Assembly: GCA_938004315.1 (NCBI GenBank)
Contig: CALKWG010000461.1
Location: 1 to 16,402, forward strand
Length of the DNA stretch: 16,402 nt
From: an uncultured Spirochaetaceae bacterium
Lineage (GTDB): Bacteria; Spirochaetota; Spirochaetia; Treponematales; UBA12059
Reading direction: 5' to 3'
The position numbers and the translations under genes are program-made. The notes under the pieces are model-generated. The model did not search any database. It was not told the origin of the DNA and saw nothing but the letters and a program-made list of their open reading frames with translations. Within the stretch, counting starts at the first letter, position 1. Every line of letters starts with the position of its first letter. Below are positions 7,825 to 13,732 of this stretch, piece by piece.

Positions 7825-7873
7825 TTGACACGAAGTTGTTACCAGCGGTAAATTACCAGCGGTAATACGGAGG
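7825..7873 (+). promoter_or_regulatory. Consensus -35 promoter overlaid by two tandem palindromic operators
   Basis: A perfect TTGACA (7825-7830) is followed after 18 bp by TAAATT (7849-7854) as the likely -10. Two identical 13-bp palindromes, TTACC-AGC-GGTAA, lie at 7839-7851 and 7853-7865, separated by one base and overlapping the spacer, the -10 and the start site. A GGAGG Shine-Dalgarno (7869-7873) sits 6 bp before the ATG at 7880. Identical tandem palindromes over the core promoter are a classical repressor arrangement. Half-sites of this size fit a TetR-like dimer, but the regulator is not in the window. Confidence 0.8.
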
Positions 7874-7879
7874 CGTACA

Positions 7880-8743
7880 ATGTCCAATGCACTAAAAATT
7901 ATCGTTCCCATCATCATCCTGCTTACGCTGGTAGCCGCCTTAGGCGGGCTTTGGCCGGCGGAAGGCAGTCCATACGAAACGGTCAACTTCCGCGGCGAGC
8001 GTATAACCGTCAACGCCCACGGGCTCTACTATTGGGACACCCTGAGCTCGGCGGCGCAGATGCAGGCCAACGACCTCGTCGCCCTCGTCCTGGGCGTTCC
8101 GCTCCTTCTCGTCGGCTACTTCGCCTCGATGCGCGGATCGCTACGCGGCCGGCTCCTCTTGGCCGGATCCCTGGGTTTCGTCCTCTACACCTACCTGACC
8201 ATGTGCGTCGGCGCGGCCTTCAACGCGCTGTTCCTGGTCTACGTCGCGCTTTTCAGTCTCTCGCTCTGGGCTTTCGTCATGAGCCTCATGGCGGTCAAGA
8301 TCGACGAGCTGCCGTCCAGGTTCACGGAGAGCCTCCCGAGGAAGAGCATCGCGGCGCTCCTCATCTTCGCCGCCGCGTTCCTAGGTCTAGCCTGGCTCGG
8401 GCGGATAGCGGCCGCCATGAAGCCCGGCGCCGTCCCGGAGCTCGAGAACGCGACGAGCATGTTCATCCAAGCCATGGACTTGGGCCTCGTCGCGCCGGCT
8501 TGCGTCGTCGCTGCCGTCCTCCTCCTTAAACGCCGCCCTTGGGGCTATCTCTTAGCCTCGGTCGGCATGGTGAAGTTCCTGACCTTAGGTATTGCGGTGA
8601 GCCTCATGGGCCTTAACATGGCCCGGGTGGGCGTGAACCCCGGCTTGCCCATGCTCGTCATCTTCATAGGCATGGCCTTAGTTAACCTGGTTTTGACCGC
8701 GCTGATGCTCGCCGCCGTCAAGCCGGCTGGCGAGGCGGCCTAA
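7880..8743 (+). CDS. Integral membrane protein of unknown function, about eight helices
   Basis: This 287-residue protein is not assigned to a named family by me, although its N-terminal YETVNFRGERITVNAHGLYYWDT motif recalls conserved hypothetical membrane proteins in other bacteria. Hydrophobic segments are near 5-26, 64-82, 90-112, 113-138, 154-176, 195-214, 220-246 and 254-280. The segment between helices 1 and 2 (about 27-63) is polar and probably lies outside the membrane. There are no transporter, enzyme or signalling motifs I can name. The start is fixed by GGAGG. It appears to be a single-gene transcript under a tandem-operator promoter, so it is probably induced by a small ligand sensed by a repressor. 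A role in export or membrane response is a guess from context only. Confidence 0.85.
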   Translation: MSNALKIIVPIIILLTLVAALGGLWPAEGSPYETVNFRGERITVNAHGLYYWDTLSSAAQMQANDLVALVLGVPLLLVGYFASMRGSLRGRLLLAGSLGFVLYTYLTMCVGAAFNALFLVYVALFSLSLWAFVMSLMAVKIDELPSRFTESLPRKSIAALLIFAAAFLGLAWLGRIAAAMKPGAVPELENATSMFIQAMDLGLVAPACVVAAVLLLKRRPWGYLLASVGMVKFLTLGIAVSLMGLNMARVGVNPGLPMLVIFIGMALVNLVLTALMLAAVKPAGEAA

Positions 8744-8770
8744 GCGGACGGCGAGACCGAGCGCCGACCT

Positions 8771-8786
8771 GTCGCCGCCCGGCGAC
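8771..8786. terminator. Possible bidirectional stem-loop between convergent genes
   Basis: GTCGCC-GCCC-GGCGAC is a perfect 6-bp GC-rich stem with a 4-nt loop in the 46-bp gap between the convergent membrane-protein and racemase genes. There is no T-tract on either side, so it is not a canonical intrinsic terminator. Confidence 0.4.
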
Positions 8787-8789
8787 GGC

Positions 8790-9893
8790 TCATGGAACGA
8801 ACTCGACCCTGAGGTCCGGGCAGTCGCTCGCGTAGAGCATGCCGACATAGAAGAGGCCGAAGTCGACGAGGTCGCCGGGCTTGAGGCGGCGCTCGCAGTC
8901 GGTGACATCTACGATGAGGTGATCGCTCGAGCTCCCGACGAGCTCCATGCCCGGCTCGAGCGGGATCAGGGCCTCGTGCTTGCCGAAGTCGCGCTTGCCG
9001 GCGCCTAGGAGGGCCCGCAGGCGCGGACCGCGGTCGACGTATTCCGGCGTTTCGCCGTAGGCGTCTACGAGGATCTCGCCGATCGGATGGCTCGGCTTCA
9101 CGCGGACTTCGAGCACTTCGAGCCTCAGCCTGAGCGCCAAGGGTTCGATGCCCTCTAGCTCGCAGCTGTAATAGGTCGCTAGGTCGCGGGCCGTGAGTAT
9201 GCCCTCGCCGACGCGGAGCTCGGTGATGCCCTGGGGCATCGAGCCGCCCGCCAAGAGGGGCAGGGACGAGGTAGCCCCGCCCGAGACTATGGCCAAGGGG
9301 CGCCCGATGGCGTCCTCTATGGCCCTGGCGCTGGCCGCCAGCGCGCCTAGGTTGGCCGGGCTCGGTCGGATAGCGCCGTAGCAACCCAAGTTGGTCCCGA
9401 TGCCTAAAAGCTCAAGGCTCGGCATGGACCGCTCGAGCTCTAGGGCCGCGGCGACGAGCTCCTCTTCATCCATCCAGCCTTCGCGCAAGTCGCCCAGGTC
9501 CTGCATGAGCACGACGCCGTGCCTCCGCCCCGCGCCCTCGGCCAGTTCGGCCGCAAGGCGCAGGGTTCCAAGATCGGAGAAAAGGCTACGGTCGGCCCAG
9601 CGTAGGGCTACGGGAAGCTCGGAGGGGCCGGGGACGCGTAGGAGTACGAGGGGGCAGTCGAAACCGGCCTCGCGCAGGGCCTTGAGCTGCATGACGCGGC
9701 TCGACCCGAGCGACGAACACCCTCCCTTGAGCATGGCGCGCGCCGCCTCTGGCCGCGCTCCCATGCCCTTGACGACCCCCATGAGCTCTATGCCGCGGGA
9801 GCCGCAGAGCGAGGCGACGACGCGGGCGTTGTCTTCGATAGCCGATAACGATGCGATGAGGGCGGGGTAGGGCGGGCGCTCGAGCTCTTCCAT
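8790..9893 (-). CDS. Alanine/ornithine racemase family PLP-dependent enzyme
   Basis: This 367-residue protein has an N-terminal alanine-racemase-type TIM barrel. YPALIASLSAIEDNARVV is followed by GVVKGMG with the PLP lysine Lys42. Other signatures are LMQDLGDLREGW (129-140), GIGTNLGCYG (164-173), SGGATSSLP (204-212, phosphate binding), LRVGEGIL (226-233) and SSSDHLIVDVTD (321-332). This set matches the PLP-dependent ornithine racemase family of clostridia (Orr) better than classical Alr. Substrate is not proven, so no symbol is given. The usual Cys after the lysine motif (TKVxCG) is absent. A TTG (9914) and a GTG (9905) lie in frame upstream. I chose ATG at 9893 because GGAGGA stands 4-5 bp before it and homology begins at PPYPAL. 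The gene appears to be a single transcription unit, divergent from the HD-domain gene. Confidence 0.85.
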   Translation of the reverse strand: MEELERPPYPALIASLSAIEDNARVVASLCGSRGIELMGVVKGMGARPEAARAMLKGGCSSLGSSRVMQLKALREAGFDCPLVLLRVPGPSELPVALRWADRSLFSDLGTLRLAAELAEGAGRRHGVVLMQDLGDLREGWMDEEELVAAALELERSMPSLELLGIGTNLGCYGAIRPSPANLGALAASARAIEDAIGRPLAIVSGGATSSLPLLAGGSMPQGITELRVGEGILTARDLATYYSCELEGIEPLALRLRLEVLEVRVKPSHPIGEILVDAYGETPEYVDRGPRLRALLGAGKRDFGKHEALIPLEPGMELVGSSSDHLIVDVTDCERRLKPGDLVDFGLFYVGMLYASDCPDLRVEFVP

Positions 9894-9913
9894 GGCTTCC
9901 TCCACGCCTGCCA

Positions 9914-9965
9914 ATGATAGTGCAGAGCAGGCCCCTGTGCACGCGCGCGCCCCGCGCGTTATCCT
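9914..9965. promoter_or_regulatory. Back-to-back promoters with a shared palindromic -35 candidate
   Basis: The palindrome GTGCAC (9937-9942) lies exactly 17 bp from TATCCT (9960-9965, plus strand, towards the HD gene) and exactly 17 bp from TATCAT (9919-9914, minus strand, towards the racemase). The -35 is a weak match to TTGACA, but resembles the TTGCnn hexamers at other promoters here. The plus-side -10 lies 9 bp from its ATG, leaving no space for a Shine-Dalgarno. The minus side has room for GGAGGA. Confidence 0.4.
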
Positions 9966-9974
9966 ATCGGCGCG

Positions 9975-10673
9975 ATGAAACGAAAATCAGAGAGTACCCA
10001 GGCGGCCAGGGGCGAGCTGCTACGGCGGCTTCAAGGCGGCGATCACGTTGCCTCCGCGCCGCTCTCCGCGTACTACCAAGCGGCGGAGCTCAAGCGCCTA
10101 TATCGTCAGGGCTGGCTTAAGCGCGGCGTCCCCGAGGCGGCCTGCGAGTCGGTGGCCGACCACAGCTTCGGAACGGCGCTCCTGGCCCTCTTCCTGGCCG
10201 GAAGGCCGCCGTTCGAGGGAGTCGATCGCGATAAAGTCCTGCGCATCGCGCTCGTCCACGAGCTCGGCGAGGTCTACGCCGGCGACATAACGCCGGTGGA
10301 CGGCGTCTCCGCCGAGGAGAAGGCGAGCCTAGAGCGCGATTCCATACGCCGCGTGCTGGCCGGGCTCCGGGGCGGTGAGGAGTACCTAGCCCTCTGGGAG
10401 GAGTTCGAGGCCGGCCTTAGCCCGGAAGCCCGCTTCGTCAGGGAGCTCGACCGGTTAGAAATGGGCCTGCAGGCCGCCGCCTACCGCGCCGAGGGTAACG
10501 AGCGCATGGGGGAGTTCTTCCAGAGCGCCCGGCGTAGCGTATCCGCGCCGGGGCTGCGGGCCATGCTCGAGGCCGCGATCGGCGCGACGGAGCCCGGCGA
10601 TCATGGCGACCGCGCCGCCGCGGAGAACTCCGAGCCTGCGGCCAGCTCGGCTTCGGCGACGCCTCGCGCCTAG
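9975..10673 (+). CDS. HD-domain phosphohydrolase (HDDC2/YfbR-like)
   Basis: This 232-residue protein is probably a metal-dependent nucleotide phosphohydrolase of the 5'-deoxynucleotidase (YfbR/HDDC2) type. Motifs are ESVADHSFGTALLALFLA (58-75, with His63), LVHELGEVYAGDITP (93-107, with His95 and Asp104) and RELDRLEMGLQAAAY, which supplies the last Asp. The dyad reads His-Glu instead of His-Asp. I believe this is seen in some relatives, so it is not proof of inactivity. The C-terminal 30 residues are Ala/Ser-rich and probably disordered. No Shine-Dalgarno precedes the ATG. A TATCCT box 9 bp upstream suggests a very short or absent leader. The secreted-protein gene follows after 27 bp and is probably cotranscribed. 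The natural substrate is unknown. Confidence 0.8.
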   Translation: MKRKSESTQAARGELLRRLQGGDHVASAPLSAYYQAAELKRLYRQGWLKRGVPEAACESVADHSFGTALLALFLAGRPPFEGVDRDKVLRIALVHELGEVYAGDITPVDGVSAEEKASLERDSIRRVLAGLRGGEEYLALWEEFEAGLSPEARFVRELDRLEMGLQAAAYRAEGNERMGEFFQSARRSVSAPGLRAMLEAAIGATEPGDHGDRAAAENSEPAASSASATPRA

Positions 10674-10700
10674 CCGCGGCGGAGGGAGCGGCCGTATATT

Positions 10701-11465
10701 ATGTCGATGATCGCGAGCATACGGCGCCGCGCGCCGCTAAAAAGCGTAGCCTTCGGCTTCATCGCCCTCGTAGCCCCCGCGGCCATATACGCGCAGGCGC
10801 GCATAGAGGCCTCGCTCGGCGCCCCGGCCCCCGAGTATTGGCTCCGAGCCGCGGCGGCCTGGGAGCGCGGCCAGGCCTACAGGCCGCGCGCCATGACCAT
10901 GCGCTTTACCGAGCTCGACCGCGACGGTCGGGCTAAGTCGGTCACGCTGAACGAGTATCGGCTATCGTACGAAGGGGATCAGCCGCGCTACGAACTGATC
11001 AGGTCGACGAAGGACGGCAAGGACCAGACGGAGAAGGCCAAGGCCGAGGAGGCCAAGCGCTCCGCCTCGGCGCGCGGCGCCTCCGGCGGCCCGCCCGGCA
11101 GCTCAGGCTCGTCCGACCCCCTGGCGGCTATGCCGTTTTCAGACAAGATTCCCGGGCCGCTCGAGCTCGGCCAGCCCCGCCCCATGGGCTCGGCCGTTTC
11201 GCTGCCCTACGCCATCAAGCACGACAAGCAGGGCTCCGAGGGCGTCGTCTTCTTCGACGAGGGGCTACGCGCGACGCGGATCGAGTATAGGCCCAAGCCT
11301 CTACCGGCCATGGTCTCCGAGTTCTCAGGCGTCATTCGGCTCCGGGAGCTGCCCGACGGCGCGCTCGTCCTGTCGGCCATGGAGTTCTCCGGGGAAGGCG
11401 GCGTCCTCTTCGTACGCATGCGCTTCTCCGTCGGCATAGAGTTTTCTAGCTACGAGAAGTTCTGA
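10701..11465 (+). CDS. Secreted protein of unknown function
   Basis: I do not recognise this 254-residue protein. It begins with an arginine-rich n-region and a hydrophobic core ending AAIYAQA, a standard signal peptide cut probably after Ala31, with no lipobox. The mature part is mostly short alternating stretches that look like beta strands, such as MTMRFTELDRDGRAKSVTL, VVFFDEGLRATRIEY and GVLFVRMRFSVGIEF. A flexible Lys/Ala then Gly/Ser-rich segment sits near 112-145. The shape recalls LolA/outer-membrane lipoprotein-carrier-like folds, but I see no diagnostic motif. The start ATG is 12 bp after GGAGGGAG. A second ATG at 10707 is also possible. It lies 27 bp after the HD-domain gene and ends 3 bp from the convergent DUF523 gene. 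Confidence 0.75.
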   Translation: MSMIASIRRRAPLKSVAFGFIALVAPAAIYAQARIEASLGAPAPEYWLRAAAAWERGQAYRPRAMTMRFTELDRDGRAKSVTLNEYRLSYEGDQPRYELIRSTKDGKDQTEKAKAEEAKRSASARGASGGPPGSSGSSDPLAAMPFSDKIPGPLELGQPRPMGSAVSLPYAIKHDKQGSEGVVFFDEGLRATRIEYRPKPLPAMVSEFSGVIRLRELPDGALVLSAMEFSGEGGVLFVRMRFSVGIEFSSYEKF

Positions 11466-11468
11466 CAC

Positions 11469-12416
11469 TCAGCAGTGGTTCCTAAGCTTCAGCTCCAAAG
11501 GATGGGGCGACAGATAGGTCTGCTTCAGTAAGTACTCTTTTTTATATTTCTTAACATAGTGCCCTATGAGCGTGATGGGCACGATGAGAGGTAGCGTTTC
11601 GTTCCGATGGGCCTCGACGACGGCGACGAGCTCAGCCCTCTCCTCGGCGTCCAGCTCGTTCTTGAAGAAGCCGGCCATGTGCGATAGCGCGTTGGCGTTC
11701 TTGCCCGGCGTCGCCTTGACCGCCAGGGCCTTCATGAAGAGCGCCTCGTAAGCGGCCAGGGTAGGGCCTAGGCCGTCCGGGGCGCCGGCGGCCACCAGCC
11801 GCCCGAGCTCCGTATAGGCCTTGGGGCTATGCGCCATCAACTGTAGCTTGTGCGCCGCGTGGAACTCGACCAGGGCGCCCATGCTCGGCTTTGCGGCTAG
11901 GGCCCGCCAGCGGCGGTGCGCGAAGATGCGCTCGATGAAATTCTCCCTGAGCCTCGGGTCGTGGAGCCGGCCTTCCTCCTCGACCGGCAGGAGGGGGAAG
12001 CGGTCCATGAAGGCCCGCGCGAAGATGCCCGAGCCCGTCTTGCTCGGCACGCCCTTGGCGTCGTAGACGCGTACGCGCTCCATGCCGCTGGAGGGCGAGT
12101 CGCTCTTGAAGATGAAGCCCGAGAGCCCTTCGTTCGCCAGGGCGTCGAGCCGCTTTTGAGCGTATGCTTTCATCCTCTCGGTATGGTCGATTCCCGTCTT
12201 ATTGGTCACCAAGCGTGGATCTGCCGGGTCGCCCACGAGGCGCATGGCCTCCCGGGGGACGCCCAGGCCGCATTCGGCCTCGGGGCAGACGGGCACGTAC
12301 TCGACGTACGCGCCTAACGTGTCGCGCAGGAAACGGTCTAGCTTATGGCCGCCGTCGTACCTGACTTGCTGCCCCAAAAGACAGGCGCTGATCCCGATTC
12401 GTATCGATTCTTCCAT
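11469..12416 (-). CDS. DUF523-DUF1722 fusion protein (YbgA family)
   Basis: This 315-residue protein has two domains. The N-terminal DUF523 domain (about 5-150) has GISACLLGQQVRYDGGHK (Cys12), PVCPEAECGLGVPREAMRLVGD (Cys44, Cys49) and FKSDSPSSGMERVRVYD. Stand-alone DUF523 proteins include TudS, a [4Fe-4S] thiouracil desulfidase. The C-terminal DUF1722 domain (about 190-310) has FHAAHKLQLMAHSPKAY, HMAGFFKNEL and PLIVPITLIGHYVKKY, ending in YLSPHPLELKLRN, the usual end of YbgA proteins. The third cysteine expected in SPSCG is Ser110, while Cys49 is an extra cysteine after PVCPE. Function is unproven: cluster-dependent desulfuration is suggested by family, and other members have been linked to stress. 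GGGGAG stands 7 bp before the ATG. It lies downstream of uxuA in the same direction with an 81-bp gap. Confidence 0.9.
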   Translation of the reverse strand: MEESIRIGISACLLGQQVRYDGGHKLDRFLRDTLGAYVEYVPVCPEAECGLGVPREAMRLVGDPADPRLVTNKTGIDHTERMKAYAQKRLDALANEGLSGFIFKSDSPSSGMERVRVYDAKGVPSKTGSGIFARAFMDRFPLLPVEEEGRLHDPRLRENFIERIFAHRRWRALAAKPSMGALVEFHAAHKLQLMAHSPKAYTELGRLVAAGAPDGLGPTLAAYEALFMKALAVKATPGKNANALSHMAGFFKNELDAEERAELVAVVEAHRNETLPLIVPITLIGHYVKKYKKEYLLKQTYLSPHPLELKLRNHC

Positions 12417-12437
12417 AAATTCGCTCCCCGCGCGGCC

Positions 12438-12477
12438 GCGCCTCCGGGGCGCCGGTCTCTATAGATAGTATAGGCCG
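12438..12477 (-). promoter_or_regulatory. Promoter candidate and two stem-loops upstream of the DUF523-DUF1722 gene
   Basis: On the minus strand a good -10 hexamer, TATACT (12472-12467), lies about 50 nt before the ATG at 12416. The -35 match at 12495-12490 (TGTCAT) is poor. The -10 sits within an interrupted inverted repeat: GCCGG/CCGGC arms around CTATA-GATAG-TATAG (12451-12477). A second stem, GCGCC-5 nt-GGCGC (12438-12452), would lie in the leader. The repeat could serve as an operator, or as the uxuA transcript end. Confidence 0.4.
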
Positions 12478-12497
12478 GCTCGGCGAGGAATGACAGC

Positions 12498-13580
12498 CTA
12501 GGCCGAGCGGCCGTTCCGCCCTTCCTTCTCGACGGCCTCCCATAGCCCGTTTAAATAGGCTATGCCCAAGGCCCGATCGTACAGGCCGTAGCCGGGCATG
12601 CCGCGCTCTCCCCAGATCATGCGCCCGTGGTCGGGCCTGATCGCCCCGTCGAAGCCGGATTCGTACAAGGCTTTGACGATAGCGTACATGTCGAGGGAGC
12701 CGTCGCCCGAAAGGTGCGCTGCCTCCTCGAAGCGGCCGGGGCCGGTGTGCCGGACGTTCCGTAGGTGGGCGAAATGGATGCGCCCGGCGAGCGAGGCTAT
12801 GATACCGGGGATATCGGCGTCGGCCCGCGAGCCTAGGGAGCCGGAGCAGAGCGTGACGCCGTTCAAAGGATCGTCTACGGCCTTCAAGAAGCGCAGCATG
12901 CGCTCGCCTCCGGTGACGATACGCGGCAGGCCGAAGACCGGCCAGGCCGGGTCGTCGGGATGGATGGCCATGCGTATGCCGTAGCGGGCGCAGGTCGGCA
13001 TGATCGCCTTGGCGAAGTAGATCAGATTCTCAAGGAGCCTCTCCTCGTCGACCTCGCGGTAGAGCTCGAAGAGCTCCCGCACGCGCGCCAGGCGCTCGGG
13101 CTCCCAGCCCGGCAAGGTGAAGCCCCCGGAGGCCGCCTCGACGGCCGCGAAGGCCGCCTCGGGGTCCACGGCGTCGACGGCCGCCTGGTCGTAGGCCAGG
13201 ACCGTGGCGCCGTCCTCGCGCGGCTTGGCCAGGTCCGACCTCGTCCAATCGAAGACTGGCATAAAATTATAACAGACGAGGTCGACGTCTTCCTCTCCCA
13301 AGGCCTTAAGCGAAGCGATATAGGCCTCGATATAGCGATCCCGCTCGGGAAGGCCGGCCTTGATCGCGTCGTGCACGTTGACGCTCTCGATGCCGGAGAG
13401 CTCCAGGCCCGCCGCCTCGACCTGTTCGCGCAGGGCGCGGACCCGATCGCGCGGCCAGGGGGCGCCCGCGGGCAGGTCGTAAAGCGTGCCTATGACGCCG
13501 CGTACCCCCGGTATCTGCCGAATATGGGCCAGGGGGATGGGGTCGAAGCCGGGGCCGAACCAGCGGAAGCACATCTTCAT
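12498..13580 (-). CDS. uxuA: Mannonate dehydratase
   Basis: This 360-residue enzyme dehydrates D-mannonate to 2-keto-3-deoxy-D-gluconate in glucuronate degradation. The N-terminus MKMCFRWFGPGFDPIPLAHIRQIPGV matches UxuA starts, and length equals the Bacillus-type enzyme. Metal ligands seen in UxuA structures are present in order: His207 (MAIHPDDPAWPVFGLPRIV), Cys245 (TLCSGSLGSR), His272 (IHFAHLRNV) and Asp317 (IRPDHGRMIWGE), with spacing close to the Streptococcus enzyme. The C-terminus GYGLYDRALGIAYLNGLWEAV is also typical. A GTG at 13589 is in frame, but those bases form GAGGTGA, a strong Shine-Dalgarno 5 bp before ATG 13580, so I start there. No other uronate genes (UxaC, UxuB, KdgK) are in view, so the pathway must be completed elsewhere. 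Confidence 0.95.
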   Translation of the reverse strand: MKMCFRWFGPGFDPIPLAHIRQIPGVRGVIGTLYDLPAGAPWPRDRVRALREQVEAAGLELSGIESVNVHDAIKAGLPERDRYIEAYIASLKALGEEDVDLVCYNFMPVFDWTRSDLAKPREDGATVLAYDQAAVDAVDPEAAFAAVEAASGGFTLPGWEPERLARVRELFELYREVDEERLLENLIYFAKAIMPTCARYGIRMAIHPDDPAWPVFGLPRIVTGGERMLRFLKAVDDPLNGVTLCSGSLGSRADADIPGIIASLAGRIHFAHLRNVRHTGPGRFEEAAHLSGDGSLDMYAIVKALYESGFDGAIRPDHGRMIWGERGMPGYGLYDRALGIAYLNGLWEAVEKEGRNGRSA

Positions 13581-13600
13581 CGTCGTCACCTCGCTGCCTT

Positions 13601-13630
13601 AGAGTGCCACGGCCGCGCCCGCGCGCGCAA
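13601..13630 (-). promoter_or_regulatory. Candidate uxuA promoter
   Basis: On the minus strand TTGCGC (13630-13625), an 18-bp spacer and CACTCT (13606-13601), about 20 bp before the ATG at 13580. This leaves room for the GAGGTGA ribosome site. The -10 is weak; support comes from the same -35 hexamer upstream of the molybdenum hydroxylase operon. Confidence 0.35.
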
Positions 13631-13634
13631 GCGC

Positions 13635-13688
13635 CGACCCGTACGCGGGCGACGACCCGTACTCGGGCGCCGAGCCCCGCGCGGGCGA
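13635..13688. repeat. Three tandem 18-bp imperfect repeats, each an inverted repeat
   Basis: Units at 13635-13652, 13653-13670 and 13671-13688 follow the pattern CGACCCGTACnCGGGCGn. Units 1 and 2 differ at two positions and unit 3 is more diverged. Each carries CCCG...CGGG arms that could fold or act as a two-fold symmetric site. They fill the divergent region between uxuA and the acetyltransferase gene. Confidence 0.75.
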
Positions 13689-13696
13689 CGCGCCGC

Positions 13697-13726
13697 TTGC
13701 ATCCCCGAGCTCGGCCCGCGTATCCT
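13697..13726 (+). promoter_or_regulatory. Candidate leaderless promoter of the GNAT gene
   Basis: TTGCAT (13697-13702), an 18-bp spacer and TATCCT (13721-13726), followed by AGCCGC and the ATG at 13733. The 6-bp gap leaves no Shine-Dalgarno and puts the expected transcription start at the start codon. Confidence 0.55.
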
Positions 13727-13732
13727 AGCCGC

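Noticed and set aside
9894..9914. TTG 9914 or GTG 9905 as racemase start
   Set aside because: The GGAGGA Shine-Dalgarno falls inside this stretch at the right distance for ATG 9893, and family similarity starts after it.
13581..13589. GTG 13589 as uxuA start
   Set aside because: The GTG is part of GAGGTGA, an ideal ribosome site 5 bp before ATG 13580, where UxuA homology begins.
13635..13688. CRISPR-like array
   Set aside because: The units abut with no spacers, are only 18 bp and are imperfect.
13604..13732. Upstream extension of the GNAT protein
   Set aside because: The added residues come from the tandem repeat and uxuA promoter region and are Arg/Pro/Thr-rich. Homology starts at ATG 13733.
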